DNA of 64,000 nt from Silvania confinis (GTDB lineage: Bacteria; Pseudomonadota; Gammaproteobacteria; Enterobacterales; Enterobacteriaceae): NCBI RefSeq assembly GCF_025564085.1, contig NZ_JAMGZJ010000070.1, forward strand, positions 62,001 through 126,000. The letters are read 5' to 3'. Below, in pieces: positions 21,177-30,876 of this stretch; position 1 is the stretch's first letter, and each line of letters starts with the position of its first letter. The notes beneath the pieces were generated by a model that was not told where the DNA came from, did not search any database, and saw only the letters and a list, made by a program, of their open reading frames with translations. The translations under genes and the position numbers were made by a program.

Positions 21177-21995
21177 ATGCCGTGTGAAGAACTGGATACC
21201 ATCTGGAACAATATAAAAGCCGAAGCCCGGGCTTTGGCTGACTGCGAGCCTATGCTGGCCAGCTTTTACCACGCGACGCTTCTCAAGCACGAAAATCTCG
21301 GCAGCGCTCTAAGCTATATGCTGGCTAACAAACTGGCGTCACCGATCATGCCCGCCATCGCTATTCGTGAAATAGTGGAAGAGGCCTATGCCGCTGACCC
21401 GGAAATGATCGCCTCCGCTGCCTGTGATATTCAGGCAGTGCGCAATCGTGACCCGGCGGTGGATAAATATTCCACGCCGCTGCTGTATCTGAAAGGTTTC
21501 CACGCGCTGCAGTCCTACCGCATTGGACACTGGCTGTGGAACGAAGGTCGGCGTGCGCTGGCTATCTTCCTGCAAAATCAGGTCTCTGTGACCTTCCAGG
21601 TCGACATCCACCCGGCGGCGAAGATTGGCCACGGGATTATGCTCGACCACGCCACCGGCATTGTGGTGGGCGAAACGGCGGTGATTGAAAACGACGTCTC
21701 GATCTTGCAGTCCGTGACCCTGGGCGGTACTGGCAAAACCAGCGGCGATCGCCATCCAAAAATTCGTGAAGGCGTAATGATTGGCGCGGGCGCAAAAATC
21801 CTTGGCAATATTGAAGTCGGACGCGGTGCTAAAATCGGTGCCGGTTCCGTGGTCCTGCAGCCTGTCCCCCCTCACACCACCGCCGCTGGCGTCCCGGCGC
21901 GTATCGTCGGCAAGCCAGACAGCGATAAACCGTCGATGGATATGGATCAGTTCTTCAACGGCCACAATACCTTTGAGTATGGCGACGGGATTTAG
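21177..21995 (+). CDS. cysE: Serine O-acetyltransferase CysE
   Basis: CysE acetylates L-serine with acetyl-CoA to O-acetylserine, the committed step of cysteine synthesis, and is inhibited by cysteine. The 272-aa protein has the N-terminal helical serine acetyltransferase domain (to about residue 140), then a left-handed beta-helix of hexapeptide repeats. Catalytic His158-region motif is [15 protein letters not shown], followed by [14 protein letters not shown]. The C-terminal tail ([19 protein letters not shown]) that binds CysK ends in Ile as the complex requires. It overlaps the convergent trmL by 4 bases. Confidence 0.97.
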   Translation: MPCEELDTIWNNIKAEARALADCEPMLASFYHATLLKHENLGSALSYMLANKLASPIMPAIAIREIVEEAYAADPEMIASAACDIQAVRNRDPAVDKYSTPLLYLKGFHALQSYRIGHWLWNEGRRALAIFLQNQVSVTFQVDIHPAAKIGHGIMLDHATGIVVGETAVIENDVSILQSVTLGGTGKTSGDRHPKIREGVMIGAGAKILGNIEVGRGAKIGAGSVVLQPVPPHTTAAGVPARIVGKPDSDKPSMDMDQFFNGHNTFEYGDGI

Positions 21996-22465
21996 CTTCT
22001 GAGAACGGCGCCGGCATATCCCAGCTGGCGCCAGGCTTCATACACCACTACCGACACTGCATTTGACAGGTTCATGCTGCGGCTGTCCGGCATCATCGGA
22101 ATACGAATTTTTTGCTCTGCAGGTAGGGCATCGAGGATGGTTGCGGGCAGTCCGCGTGTCTCCGGGCCAAACAGCAGATAGTCACCTTCCTGATAACTTA
22201 CCGCGCTGTGTGCGGGCGTCCCTTTGGTTGTCAGGGCGAAGATCCGTTCCGGCTTTTCCATTTCTGCAAACGCGGCGTAATCGGCATGACGCACCACGGC
22301 GGTAAATTCGTGGTAGTCCAGCCCGGCGCGGCGCAGGCGTTTATCGTCCCAGGTAAAGCCCATTGGCTCGATGATATGCAGACGAAAACCGGTGTTGGCG
22401 CACAGACGGATGATGTTGCCGGTATTAGGTGGAATTTCTGGTTCGAATAGAACGATGTTAAGCAT
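21992..22465 (-). CDS. trmL: tRNA (cytidine/uridine-2'-O-)-methyltransferase TrmL
   Basis: TrmL methylates the 2'-OH of the wobble base (position 34) in tRNA-Leu isoacceptors using S-adenosylmethionine. The 157-aa SPOUT protein opens [26 protein letters not shown] and carries the trefoil-knot motifs [11 protein letters not shown] and [26 protein letters not shown]. It is convergent with cysE, 4 bases overlapping, and follows the lldD end. Confidence 0.97.
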   Translation of the reverse strand: MLNIVLFEPEIPPNTGNIIRLCANTGFRLHIIEPMGFTWDDKRLRRAGLDYHEFTAVVRHADYAAFAEMEKPERIFALTTKGTPAHSAVSYQEGDYLLFGPETRGLPATILDALPAEQKIRIPMMPDSRSMNLSNAVSVVVYEAWRQLGYAGAVLRS

Positions 22466-22503
22466 ACTGCCCCCTTAAATAGCGGGGGCAGGATAGCACA
22501 GAA

Positions 22504-23691
22504 CTAGGCCGCATTCCCCTGCGCCAGCGGGGCCAGCCCGGCCGGAATATTGCCCAGCTCCTGGACCAGCATGTCTTTACTGATCTCGCGGATGGTCTTC
22601 GCTCCGGTCAGTGTCATCGCCACTTTCATCTCTTTTTCGATCAGATTCAGCAGATTGGCGACCCCCGCCTGGCCGTGCGTTGCCAGCGCATAAAGATACG
22701 CACGACCCAGCAGGACCGTGTCCGCACCCAGCGCTATCATGCGCACCACGTCCAGCCCGTTGCGAATACCGCTGTCGGCGAGGATCGCAATATCGCCCTT
22801 CACCGCATCAGCAATGGCGGGCAGGGCGCGGGCAGAAGAGAGTACCCCGTCCAGTTGGCGGCCACCGTGGTTCGACACCACGATGCCGTCTGCGCCAAAG
22901 CGCACCGCATCGCGGGCATCTTCCGCATCCAGGATCCCTTTGATCACCATCGGGCCATCCCAGAATTCGCGGATCCACTCCAGGTCTTTCCAGGAGATCG
23001 ACGGATCGAAGTTATTCGCCAGCCAGCCGATGTAATCTTCCAGCCCGGTGGGTTTACCAAGATAAGTCGAGATATTCCCCAGATCGTGCGGGCGACCATT
23101 GATTCCCACATCCCACGCCCATTGCGGATGGGTCACCGCCTGCCAGTAGCGGCGCATTGCGGCATTGGCACCGCTCATCCCCGAGTGGGCATCGCGATAG
23201 CGCGCGCCCGGCGTGGGCATATCAACGGTAAAGACCAGCGTCGAACAGCCTGCCGCTTTGGCACGCTCCAGCGCATTGCGCATAAACCCGCGATCGCGCA
23301 GGACGTACAGCTGGAACCACATCGGGCGCGTGATGGTCGGGGCCACTTCTTCAATCGGGCAGACCGAGACGGTCGACAGGGTAAAAGGAATGCCTTTGGC
23401 ATCGGCGGCCGCAGCGGCCTGCACTTCGCCGCGACGGGCATACATGCCGCACAGTCCCACCGGGGCGAGGGCCACCGGCATCGACAGTTTTTCGTTGAAG
23501 AGCGTCGTTTCGAGGCTCAGGTCAGACATATTCTTCAGCACGCGCTGGCGCAGGGCGACTTGCGATAAGTCTTCCACATTGCGGCGCAGGGTGTATTCAG
23601 AGTAAGCCCCACCGTCAATGTAGTGGAACAGGAATGGCGGCAGGATGCGCTGCGCTGCGGCGCGGTAGTCACTGGCTGCGGAAATAATCAT
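22504..23691 (-). CDS. lldD: L-lactate dehydrogenase (quinone), FMN-dependent LldD
   Basis: LldD oxidises L-lactate to pyruvate at the inner face of the cytoplasmic membrane and passes electrons to quinone. The 395-aa FMN-dependent alpha-hydroxy acid dehydrogenase has [35 protein letters not shown], the substrate/FMN segment [13 protein letters not shown] with the catalytic His-Gly-Gly-Arg, and [20 protein letters not shown]. Last gene of lldP-lldR-lldD, with a 4-base overlap with lldR. Confidence 0.97.
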   Translation of the reverse strand: MIISAASDYRAAAQRILPPFLFHYIDGGAYSEYTLRRNVEDLSQVALRQRVLKNMSDLSLETTLFNEKLSMPVALAPVGLCGMYARRGEVQAAAAADAKGIPFTLSTVSVCPIEEVAPTITRPMWFQLYVLRDRGFMRNALERAKAAGCSTLVFTVDMPTPGARYRDAHSGMSGANAAMRRYWQAVTHPQWAWDVGINGRPHDLGNISTYLGKPTGLEDYIGWLANNFDPSISWKDLEWIREFWDGPMVIKGILDAEDARDAVRFGADGIVVSNHGGRQLDGVLSSARALPAIADAVKGDIAILADSGIRNGLDVVRMIALGADTVLLGRAYLYALATHGQAGVANLLNLIEKEMKVAMTLTGAKTIREISKDMLVQELGNIPAGLAPLAQGNAA

Positions 23692-24461
23692 GCGTTGTTC
23701 TCCCTGGGATCGGCGGACTCGCCGGGCAGGCGGGTAATGCGTGCCTGACGAGCCTGATCTTCATCGAATCGTTTAATGGTGGTGTGGACGAAGCCCAGAT
23801 GCGCCATCATCGCCGTGCGCGCGGCTTCGGCATCACCGGCAAGAATGGCGTTTAGCACCGCCTCGTGCTGTTCGGTTAGCTGTGCAAAAACGGGAGGCAC
23901 CAGATACATACGCTGGCGACTCTGCTTTACGGAGGATTGCAGCAGGTCGAAAAAGCCGCGCATGGTCTGCAGTAGTACGACGTTGTGCGAGGCTTCGGCA
24001 ATTGCCAGATGAAAGCGCACGTCAGCCTGCGAGGCGATATCCGGATCGCTGCTGTGGGTGGCCTCAAAGCAGGCCTTCAGCTTCTCTTTATCGGCCGGCG
24101 TGGCGCGCATGGCGGCATGCCAGGCGGTACTGGTTTCGATGGCGTGACGGGCTTCGAGGATATCAAAGCTGTAGTCCGGGTCGTTCTCCATAAGCGTTTT
24201 TAACGGCTGAACGATGTTCTGCCCGGACCAGTCCTCATGCTGCCAGCGAACAAAGGTTCCGCCGCCGCGACGGCTCAGCAGCACCCCTTCGCTGATAAGC
24301 GTCGCCAGCGCTTCGCGCAGCGAGTTACGCGACACACCAAGCAGGCTGGCAAGCTGACGCTCGGCGGGCAACTTCATGCCCGCCTCCAGCTGCTGTTCTT
24401 CAATCAGCGCCCGCACGCGAGAGGCTATCTCGTCTGACAGGCGTCTGGGCATCACTATCAT
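23688..24461 (-). CDS. lldR: Lactate-responsive GntR-family regulator LldR
   Basis: LldR represses or activates the lld operon according to L-lactate. The 257-aa FadR-subfamily protein has an N-terminal winged helix ([19 protein letters not shown], then [19 protein letters not shown]) and a C-terminal all-helical ligand domain ([24 protein letters not shown], with the family's metal-binding Asp and His residues). It sits between lldP and lldD with ATGA-type overlaps at both ends. Two matching operators lie upstream of lldP. Confidence 0.97.
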   Translation of the reverse strand: MIVMPRRLSDEIASRVRALIEEQQLEAGMKLPAERQLASLLGVSRNSLREALATLISEGVLLSRRGGGTFVRWQHEDWSGQNIVQPLKTLMENDPDYSFDILEARHAIETSTAWHAAMRATPADKEKLKACFEATHSSDPDIASQADVRFHLAIAEASHNVVLLQTMRGFFDLLQSSVKQSRQRMYLVPPVFAQLTEQHEAVLNAILAGDAEAARTAMMAHLGFVHTTIKRFDEDQARQARITRLPGESADPRENNA

Positions 24462-26113
24462 GGGATCATCCAGGTTAAGACATAGGCCTGCAGGGTGGTG
24501 ATCACCCCCACCATGCAGGTGAATATCAGGCTGTGTTTCACGGTAAAGCGGAACAGGTCCGACTCTTTACCCACCAGGCCGACTGCCGCACAGGCAATGG
24601 CGATGGACTGCGGAGAGATCATCTTCCCGGTGACGCCGCCGGTGGTGTTGGCCGCGACCAACAGCACGTCCGAGACGCCGATCTGTTGGGCTGCTGTGGC
24701 CTGCAGTGCAGCGAACAGCGCGTTAGATGAGGTATCCGATCCGGTCAGGAACACCCCCAGCCAGCCGAGGAACGGCGAGAAGAAGGTGAACGCGGAGCCG
24801 GTATGCGCCAGTGCCAGTGCCAGCGTTGATGACAGCCCGGAGTAATTAGAGATAAAGGCGAAGGCCAGCACCATCCCAATAGAGTAAATCGGCAGCGCCA
24901 GCTCCTTCAGCGTACTGGCAAAGGTCTGTATCGCCGCGGCTGGCTTCATCCGCAGCCATACGATAGAAAGGATAGCGGCAAACAGGATCGCCGTGCCGGT
25001 TGCGGAGAACCAGTCGAATTTGTAGACCGCGGCATACGGCGTGGCGTCATGCACGACCGGCGGCATGCGGGCCACCATTTTGTCGAGGAATGGCACGGAG
25101 ATATTCACCACCATGTCGTACAGCGCACCGTTCGGGGCAAACAGGGCTTTAAACGGCGGCACGCTCCACAGGGTAACCGTGGCAGTCAGGAACAGGAACG
25201 GTGACCAGGCGCGGACAATCTGGCCCGGTGTGTAACGGGTGCGCGCCAGCGTCATATCGACCTGCGACGCGCCCATGTCGCCAAAGCGGAAGACACGTAC
25301 CGGCTGCCAGCGTTTCAGGAACAGGGTCAGACAGACCAGCGACACCAGCGAGGAGATAATGTCCGGCAGTTCCGGGCCGATGAAGTTCGAGCTCAGATAC
25401 TGAGCGATGGCGAAAGAGCCGCCCGCCACCATCACCGCAGGCCAGGTCTCTTTCACCCCGCGCCAGCCGTCCATAATCGCCATGATCCAGAACAGCACGA
25501 TGATGGTCAGGAACGGCAGTTGGCGGCCCACCATCTGGCCGATTTCAAAGCTATCCAGCCCGGTGACCTGTCCGGCAACCAGAATCGGAATACCCATCGC
25601 GCCAAAGGCAACCGGCGCGGTATTCACGATCAAACACAGCCCGGCGGCATACAGCGGGTTAAAGCCCAGCCCGACCAGCAGCGCGGCGGTAATCGCCACC
25701 GGGGCGCCAAAGCCCGCAGCACCTTCAAGGAATGCGCCAAAGCAGAAGCCGACAATCAGCATCTGCAGACGCTGGTCCGGCGTAATCGAGAGGATCGACG
25801 AGCGAATAATATCGAACTGCCCGGTTTTGACCGAGATTTTGTAGACAAACACTGCCGCGATAATGATCCACGCAATCGGCCACAGGCCGTAGAAGAAGCC
25901 ATACACCACGGAGGCCAACGCGCGGTCGACCGGCATTTTGTAGAACAATAGCGCCACCGTCAGCGCGATAACCACGGTCCAGGTTGCGGCGATGTAGCCC
26001 TTCAGCTTGAGTTTAATCAACGCGAAGAAGAAGAACAGAATGGGTAGCGAAGCTATCAGGCTCGACAGCCAGATATTTCCTGCCGGATCGTAGTTTTGTT
26101 GCCAGAGGCTCAT
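24458..26113 (-). CDS. lldP: L-lactate permease LldP
   Basis: LldP is the proton-coupled importer for L-lactate (also glycolate and D-lactate in E. coli). The 551-aa membrane protein has about 12-14 hydrophobic segments and the conserved [44 protein letters not shown] and [20 protein letters not shown] use the ATG at 26113 ([12 protein letters not shown]), with GGGAG about 9 bases upstream and the E. coli length. The frame is open 7 codons more upstream. First gene of the lldPRD operon. Confidence 0.97.
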   Translation of the reverse strand: MSLWQQNYDPAGNIWLSSLIASLPILFFFFALIKLKLKGYIAATWTVVIALTVALLFYKMPVDRALASVVYGFFYGLWPIAWIIIAAVFVYKISVKTGQFDIIRSSILSITPDQRLQMLIVGFCFGAFLEGAAGFGAPVAITAALLVGLGFNPLYAAGLCLIVNTAPVAFGAMGIPILVAGQVTGLDSFEIGQMVGRQLPFLTIIVLFWIMAIMDGWRGVKETWPAVMVAGGSFAIAQYLSSNFIGPELPDIISSLVSLVCLTLFLKRWQPVRVFRFGDMGASQVDMTLARTRYTPGQIVRAWSPFLFLTATVTLWSVPPFKALFAPNGALYDMVVNISVPFLDKMVARMPPVVHDATPYAAVYKFDWFSATGTAILFAAILSIVWLRMKPAAAIQTFASTLKELALPIYSIGMVLAFAFISNYSGLSSTLALALAHTGSAFTFFSPFLGWLGVFLTGSDTSSNALFAALQATAAQQIGVSDVLLVAANTTGGVTGKMISPQSIAIACAAVGLVGKESDLFRFTVKHSLIFTCMVGVITTLQAYVLTWMIP

Positions 26114-26187
26114 TGCAGATCTCCCGAGGGCCACACGGTCTGCTTCGCGGTGAGTCTGTGCTCATCTCGGCGTCACATTCTGTGTAA

Positions 26188-26204
26188 AAGTGGCCCTGCC
26201 AATT
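26188..26204. promoter_or_regulatory. LldR operator, promoter-proximal (O2-like)
   Basis: The 17-mer AAGTGGCCCTGCCAATT, read on the minus strand as AATTGGCAGGGCCACTT, is a near copy of the site at 26314-26330 (14 of 17 positions alike). It lies 75 bases before the lldP start. E. coli has two LldR operators, O1 and O2, flanking the lldP promoter about 127 bp apart; here the two copies are 126 bp apart. Confidence 0.82.
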
Positions 26205-26313
26205 GTGTGATGTAGGGTTAATGACAACAAATGGTTAACCAAATGTTATTAATCGGCAATGGGGTTGTGAGCAAAGATTATGGAAGTGTGAACTCTGGAG
26301 GGGTTGGTCAGAG
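26205..26313 (-). promoter_or_regulatory. lldPRD promoter region between the two LldR sites
   Basis: The lldPRD promoter should lie here. On the minus strand the stretch holds TTAATAACATTTGGTTAACCATTTGTTGTCATTAACC, here split as TAATAACATTTGG and TTAACCATTTGTTG, which resembles tandem GTTAA-type ArcA boxes. ArcA repression of lld in oxygen limitation is known in E. coli. The exact -10 and -35 cannot be chosen with confidence. Confidence 0.45.
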
Positions 26314-26330
26314 AATTGGTTGGGCCAATT
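26314..26330. promoter_or_regulatory. LldR operator, upstream (O1-like)
   Basis: AATTGGTTGGGCCAATT is an inverted repeat (AATTGG/CCAATT, 5-base centre). It is repeated with small changes at 26188-26204. The pair on both sides of the promoter fits the looping or dual-site model known for LldR in E. coli. Confidence 0.82.
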
Positions 26331-26351
26331 TTAAAGGGGGGAAAGCGATAG

Positions 26352-26377
26352 GCCGGGTGAGCGTAGCGTCACCCGGC
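26352..26377. repeat. REP-like hairpin between yibL and lldP
   Basis: A 9-bp perfect stem GCCGGGTGA/TCACCCGGC encloses GCGTAGCG, the pattern of enterobacterial REP units. It lies 6 bases after the yibL stop and may mark the end of that transcript. Confidence 0.75.
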
Positions 26378-26383
26378 TAACAA

Positions 26384-26746
26384 TCAGAATGCTGTCTTGC
26401 TGAAACCCGTCATCTCTTTCAGGTCCATTTCGCGACCCAGCTCGGTCATCGGGTGGACAATCACCAGGCCGCGCACGCTTTTTTTCAGCTTGCCCATGTC
26501 GGCCTGTTCTTTCTTGGTGATCGCACGACGGAACGGCAGGTCGGCCAGCTTCTGCGCTTCTTTGCTCAGCTTCTGGCTTTTAACGCCACGCAGGCGCTCG
26601 ATTTCGGTTTCCAGCGTTGCCATCTCTTTTTCCAGCTCGACATTCTTCTCGGCATCATCAACCAGAGACAGGTCGGCCTGCTGGTGACGGATAAGATCAA
26701 GGCGGTCGCTCAGGCGTTTAATTTCGTTCTTTTCGACTTCTTTCAT
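26384..26746 (-). CDS. yibL: Uncharacterised conserved protein YibL (DUF2810)
   Basis: The 120-aa protein follows E. coli YibL closely ([23 protein letters not shown] at the start, [20 protein letters not shown] and MTGFSKTAF at the end). The first 60 residues are a predicted coiled coil rich in Glu, Lys and Arg. The protein is reported to associate with ribosomes in E. coli, but its role is not established. The ATG at 26746 is preferred to the GTG one codon before it. Confidence 0.93.
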   Translation of the reverse strand: MKEVEKNEIKRLSDRLDLIRHQQADLSLVDDAEKNVELEKEMATLETEIERLRGVKSQKLSKEAQKLADLPFRRAITKKEQADMGKLKKSVRGLVIVHPMTELGREMDLKEMTGFSKTAF

Positions 26747-26808
26747 CACATATAGCTCTAAATACGGGGGAGATTACAGGGAAGGATACACCAATGTGGT
26801 GCGCAGGC

Positions 26809-27396
26809 TTACTTCTGAAACGCTTTTTTTAAGCTGATTCGGGAAATCAGCTCAGTCAGGGATAGGACCATCGTCGAGCGAACGACCTGCTGATAGCGCT
26901 GCTTTTGCATCGCATACAGCTCAGCGTCGCTGGTATCAAAGTGCGGCGTGGGCGGAAGGGCGGTGACGCAGTGCAGTTCGCCAAGCGGACCGAGGATCTC
27001 ATCATCGGTAAACGCATAGTCGTTACCGTCGTAATTCAGCTCTTCTCGCAGCGCCATAAGCAGCTCGGCATCTTCATACTCGAGACGACTGATGACACCC
27101 AGCCCATAGATCAGCTTCAGACGAACGGATAAATCGCCCAGCGGTCCGTCGCCGTCGAGCAACGGTTCAACCGCGTATTTCACCGCGTAGTCGTCTTTGC
27201 GAAACACCTGAAGCACCAGAATATTCACCGCTTCGGTTAACAACTCGACGGCGGATATCAGGAAACTTCGAACGGTTTTGCCAGCATTCAGACGCTCCAG
27301 CACACGGTTTTCAAAGGCCTGGGTTTGTTCCATTGTTGCCTGCATATCTGACAATCTATCATCCGGGCGCAGGATGACCGGCGCCCGGTCCTGCAT
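26809..27396 (-). CDS. mtlR: Mannitol operon repressor MtlR
   Basis: MtlR represses mannitol use in E. coli. The 195-aa all-helical protein does not show a classical DNA-binding motif, and the family is thought to act partly through protein contacts. Conserved blocks are LNAGKTVRSFLISAVELLTEAVN, LQVFRKDDYAVKYAVEPLLDGDGPLGDLSVRLKLIYGLG and the end SLTELISRISLKKAFQK. Last gene of mtlA-mtlD-mtlR; its start overlaps the mtlD stop by one base. Confidence 0.96.
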   Translation of the reverse strand: MQDRAPVILRPDDRLSDMQATMEQTQAFENRVLERLNAGKTVRSFLISAVELLTEAVNILVLQVFRKDDYAVKYAVEPLLDGDGPLGDLSVRLKLIYGLGVISRLEYEDAELLMALREELNYDGNDYAFTDDEILGPLGELHCVTALPPTPHFDTSDAELYAMQKQRYQQVVRSTMVLSLTELISRISLKKAFQK

Positions 27397-28544
27397 TATT
27401 TGGTTGCGTTGTAAACGTTAACGGCCTCCACCACCACTTCGCTGTTGGCATCCAGCGTGGATACCTGCGCCAGCGCAGCCTGTGGGCCATTCTCGTTAAT
27501 TAATTGCGCCAGCTCCTGCGCCTGCGGATCTTCTTCGCTGCGGTAGTGCATGGCGGCGGCGATACCGGTAACCAGGTTAGCGTGCGGCAGGCCATACTCC
27601 AGGGTGCCGAGCAGCGGCTTGATCAGACGGTCACCCGCACTCAGCTTACGCAGCGGCTGACGGCCAACGCGCTCAACGTCATCTTTCAGATACGGGTTTT
27701 CAAAACGACCGAGGATTTTCTGAATATATGCCGCATGTTTATCAGCATCAAAACCGTAGCGTTTAATCAGAACCGCGCCGCTCTCATCCATCGCGCCTTT
27801 TACCACGGCGCGAATTTTCTCATCGAGGATCGCGTCACGAATGGTCTGATGACCGGCTAATTTCCCGAGGTAGGCGGTTATAGCATGCCCGGTGTTCAGC
27901 GTGAAGAGCTTACGCTCGACAAATGCCATCAGGTTGTCCGTTAATTCCATACCCGGGATCTCAGGCAGTGGGCCTTTAAACTGGGTTTTATCGACGATCC
28001 ACTCGCTAAAGGTTTCGACGGTCACTTCCAGCGGATCGTGAGTGGCAGAGGCCGACGGCGGAACGATACGGTCAACGGCGGAGTCGACAAAGCCGACGTG
28101 CGCTTCAACCCAGGCTTTATCTTCGTCAGCGACGGCGGCCAGCACATGACCTTTCAGCTGGGTGGTGCCACGCACCATGTTCTCACAGGCGATGATGTTC
28201 AGCGGAGCGTCGTTACCCTGGGCTTTACGTTTTGCCAGGCCTTTAGCCACGGCCGGGGCGATGCGCTCCAGCACGACCGGGCCGACGGCGGTCGTCACCA
28301 GGTCCACCTCGGCGATCAGATCGATAACCTCGTCACCGATGCTGCTGACCGCGTTTACGCCGCTCACGGTATCAATCTGCTCGTTTTCACCGACCACGTG
28401 CACTTGATAGCTATGACGTGCATTCAGGGCATCCAGCACCGTCTGATTCACATCGGCGAAAGTCAGCGTAATGCCCGCGTCTGCCAGCAGCTTGCCGATA
28501 AAACCACGGCCAATGTTACCTGCGCCAAAATGTAATGCTTTCAT
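27396..28544 (-). CDS. mtlD: Mannitol-1-phosphate 5-dehydrogenase MtlD
   Basis: MtlD oxidises mannitol 1-phosphate, made by MtlA during uptake, to fructose 6-phosphate with NAD+. The 382-aa polyol dehydrogenase has the N-terminal NAD site [35 protein letters not shown], and the catalytic lysine helix [19 protein letters not shown]. The ATG at 28544 has AAGGTG upstream; starts further upstream would precede the Rossmann motif. It lies 98 bases after mtlA, across a hairpin pair. Confidence 0.97.
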   Translation of the reverse strand: MKALHFGAGNIGRGFIGKLLADAGITLTFADVNQTVLDALNARHSYQVHVVGENEQIDTVSGVNAVSSIGDEVIDLIAEVDLVTTAVGPVVLERIAPAVAKGLAKRKAQGNDAPLNIIACENMVRGTTQLKGHVLAAVADEDKAWVEAHVGFVDSAVDRIVPPSASATHDPLEVTVETFSEWIVDKTQFKGPLPEIPGMELTDNLMAFVERKLFTLNTGHAITAYLGKLAGHQTIRDAILDEKIRAVVKGAMDESGAVLIKRYGFDADKHAAYIQKILGRFENPYLKDDVERVGRQPLRKLSAGDRLIKPLLGTLEYGLPHANLVTGIAAAMHYRSEEDPQAQELAQLINENGPQAALAQVSTLDANSEVVVEAVNVYNATK

Positions 28545-28583
28545 CGTATTCACCTTCATCAATGTTTTTACCCGAGAGGACTG

Positions 28584-28629
28584 GGGTGAGGCATTTCCCT
28601 CACCCTAACCCTCTCCCAATGGGAGAGGG
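28584..28629. repeat. Paired hairpins in the mtlA-mtlD gap
   Basis: Two hairpins stand side by side: GGGTGAGG with CCTCACCC (28584-28605) and a perfect 9-bp CCCTCTCCC/GGGAGAGGG (28609-28629). The sequence CCTCACCCTAACCCTCTCCC is of a kind I associate with dispersed intergenic repeats in this family. Between mtlA and mtlD it could shield the mtlA transcript end and lower mtlD expression. Confidence 0.7.
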
Positions 28630-28642
28630 GATAGTAGGGAAC

Positions 28643-30559
28643 TTACTTGTTCAGCAGCGCCAGCACTTCTTCAACGCTGGTGGTGTTGGCCAGGCGCTCG
28701 ATGACGGTCTCATCGTCCAGCGCGTTGGTCAGGCTGGTGATCACCTGGATATGCTCGTTGTTGCGCGCGGCGATACCAATCACCAGGCGGGCGATGTCAT
28801 CTTCTTCTTCGCCGAAGCGAACGCCTGCCGGGTACTGGCAGAACACCACGCCGGTTTTCAGCACGCGATCTTTCGCTTCAACCGTACCGTGCGGCACCGC
28901 AATGGATTCGCCCAGGTAGGTTGGCGTCAGTTTTTCACGTTCCAGCATGGCAGCAACATATTCAGGCTCAACGTAGCCGCCTTTCACCAGCTGCTCACCG
29001 GCAAAGCGAATCGCATCTTCTTTGTGGCTCGCGGTAAGGCCGAGGAAGATGTTCTCCGCACCCAGTTTAAACAGGTGGCTGTTGCTCTCGTCGAAGCTGT
29101 CCTGCAGGCTGCTGCGCACTTTGACTTCGTTGTCTTCGTGACGCTGCGCGGCGACCAGACGCTCGGTCAGGCTGGTGTACAGGCCGCTGTCGAGGAAGTT
29201 GGTCAACGAAATGTGCTGTGCCTGTGGCACCTGGCGCATCGCGCGTTCGGTCAGATCGCGGTGGGTGATCACCAGGTCAACGTCCGACGGCAGGCTGTTA
29301 ATGGCGCTGTTGGTGACGGAGATATTGCTCAGTCCCGCATCGGCGACTTTCTTACGCAGTACCCCTGCACCCATGGCGCTGGAACCCATACCGGCGTCGC
29401 AGGCAACGATGATTTTACGCACGTGGCTCAGGTCGTTAGAGACGTTACCCGCAGCCAGCGGCGTTGCAGTCGCAGCACCTTTAGACTGGGATTTCATATC
29501 CTGCATGCGACGGGTCGCAGCTTCGATATCGTCTTCTTCTTTCACTTTGCTGGTTTTCAGCAGGATTGCGGAGACCACGAAGGAGACCGCCATTGCCGCA
29601 CAGATTGCCGCAATGTTGGCGAAGTAAGCACCTTTCGGGGTCATCGCCAGTACCGCCAGGATAGAACCTGGAGACGCCGGAGAAACCAGACCGCCGCCCA
29701 GCACACTCAGGGTGAACACGCCAGTCATACCGCCGAGGATAACGGCAAGGATCAGACGCGGGTTCATCAGCACGTACGGGAAGTAAATTTCGTGGATACC
29801 ACCGAGGAAGTGGATGATTGCCGCACCGCCAGCAGACTGCTTGGCACTGCCGCGACCAAAGAACATGTACGCCAGCAGCACGCCCATACCCGGACCTGGG
29901 TTAGCTTCAATCAGGAAGAAGATAGACTTGCCGAGGTCGTGGGACTGCTGAATACCCAGCGGTGAGAAGATACCGTGGTTGATGGCGTTGTTGAGGAACA
30001 GGATTTTCGCCGGTTCAACAAAGATGGACGCCAGCGGCAGCATGTCGTGGGCAACCATGAAGTTAACGCCCGCCGCCAGAACTTTGGAGAGCACTTCAAC
30101 TGCCGGACCAATGCCGAGGAACGCCAGAATCGCCAGGATCATCCCGATGATGCCAGCGGAGAAGTTGTTCACCAGCATTTCGAAGCCGGATTTGATTTTG
30201 CCATCAACCCAGACGTCGAATTTCTTAATCGCCCAGCCGCCCAGCGGGCCTGCAATCATTGCGCCGAGGAACATCGGCATATCCGCACCGACGATCACGC
30301 CCATGGTGGTGATAGCACCGACCACACCGCCGCGATCACCGCCAACCAGACGACCACCGGTATAACCGATGAGCAGCGGCAGCAGATAGGTAATCATTGG
30401 GCCAACAAGTTTTGCCAGCGTCTCGTTCGGCAACCACCCTGTCGGAATGAACAAAGCAGTGATGATACCCCACGCGATAAACGCGCCGATATTTGGCATC
30501 ACCATGTTGCTGAGGAAACGACCAAAGCTTTGTACTTTGATCTTGAAATCGGATGACAT
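28643..30559 (-). CDS. mtlA: PTS mannitol transporter subunit IICBA MtlA
   Basis: MtlA imports mannitol and phosphorylates it to mannitol 1-phosphate. The 638-aa protein has three fused PTS domains: membrane IIC (about 1-340, VMPNIGAFIAWGIITALFIP and FFLIEANPGPGMGVLLAYM), IIB (about 375-475, phosphorylated Cys in IIVACDAGMGSSAMGAG) and IIA (about 495-638, phosphorylated His in SIAVPHGTVEAKDR). The ATG at 30559 has GAAGGGG upstream; the open frame extends 78 codons further but into the promoter. First gene of mtlADR, preceded by several CRP sites. Confidence 0.97.
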   Translation of the reverse strand: MSSDFKIKVQSFGRFLSNMVMPNIGAFIAWGIITALFIPTGWLPNETLAKLVGPMITYLLPLLIGYTGGRLVGGDRGGVVGAITTMGVIVGADMPMFLGAMIAGPLGGWAIKKFDVWVDGKIKSGFEMLVNNFSAGIIGMILAILAFLGIGPAVEVLSKVLAAGVNFMVAHDMLPLASIFVEPAKILFLNNAINHGIFSPLGIQQSHDLGKSIFFLIEANPGPGMGVLLAYMFFGRGSAKQSAGGAAIIHFLGGIHEIYFPYVLMNPRLILAVILGGMTGVFTLSVLGGGLVSPASPGSILAVLAMTPKGAYFANIAAICAAMAVSFVVSAILLKTSKVKEEDDIEAATRRMQDMKSQSKGAATATPLAAGNVSNDLSHVRKIIVACDAGMGSSAMGAGVLRKKVADAGLSNISVTNSAINSLPSDVDLVITHRDLTERAMRQVPQAQHISLTNFLDSGLYTSLTERLVAAQRHEDNEVKVRSSLQDSFDESNSHLFKLGAENIFLGLTASHKEDAIRFAGEQLVKGGYVEPEYVAAMLEREKLTPTYLGESIAVPHGTVEAKDRVLKTGVVFCQYPAGVRFGEEEDDIARLVIGIAARNNEHIQVITSLTNALDDETVIERLANTTSVEEVLALLNK

Positions 30560-30700
30560 AAAACACCCCTTCTTCTGTTTACGCTTAGGCTTGAGCCCGA
30601 GGTTTATTGTTAATGCGCGGCGGCAGAGGTAGCCGAGCCCTGTTCTGATAATGTGAAATCTGGCACTTAATTGTTTAACTGTCCAGACAGTGAAATTTTG

Positions 30701-30716
30701 TGTGATCTCAATCACG
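30701..30716. promoter_or_regulatory. CRP site 1 upstream of mtlA
   Basis: TGTGA-TCTCAA-TCACG differs from the consensus TGTGA-N6-TCACA at one position. It is the CRP site nearest mtlA, 142 bases from the start codon. Confidence 0.85.
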
Positions 30717-30744
30717 TAAATGTAATGTGTATGGGGTATGTCGA

Positions 30745-30760
30745 GGTGATCTGAGTCACA
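30745..30760. promoter_or_regulatory. CRP site 2 upstream of mtlA
   Basis: GGTGA-TCTGAG-TCACA matches nine of ten consensus half-site positions. Its centre is 44 bp from that of site 1, about four helical turns. Confidence 0.82.
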
Positions 30761-30816
30761 AAACTGTGGTCTGTAAAAAATCAACGCCCACAAAATAAGC
30801 GAGTTTAGCCAATTAA

Positions 30817-30832
30817 TGTGAACATGATCACA
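30817..30832. promoter_or_regulatory. CRP site 3 upstream of mtlA
   Basis: TGTGA-ACATGA-TCACA is a perfect consensus match, embedded in AATGTGA...TCACATT with outer symmetry as well. Confidence 0.88.
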
Positions 30833-30860
30833 TTACTGTCGCATGTGTTTGTTTCTGAAA

Positions 30861-30876
30861 TGTGATCAGTTTCACA
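30861..30876. promoter_or_regulatory. CRP site 4 upstream of mtlA
   Basis: TGTGA-TCAGTT-TCACA is a perfect match to both half-sites. It is again 44 bp from its neighbour (site 3). Confidence 0.87.

Noticed and set aside
22675-23568. 297-aa frame opposite lldD
   Set aside because: It is antisense to a certain enzyme gene, rich in His and Arg, with no domain.
28535-29965. 476-aa open frame on the plus strand opposite mtlA
   Set aside because: It is a mirror of mtlA codon use; His- and Gln-rich composition without domains is typical of antisense shadow frames.
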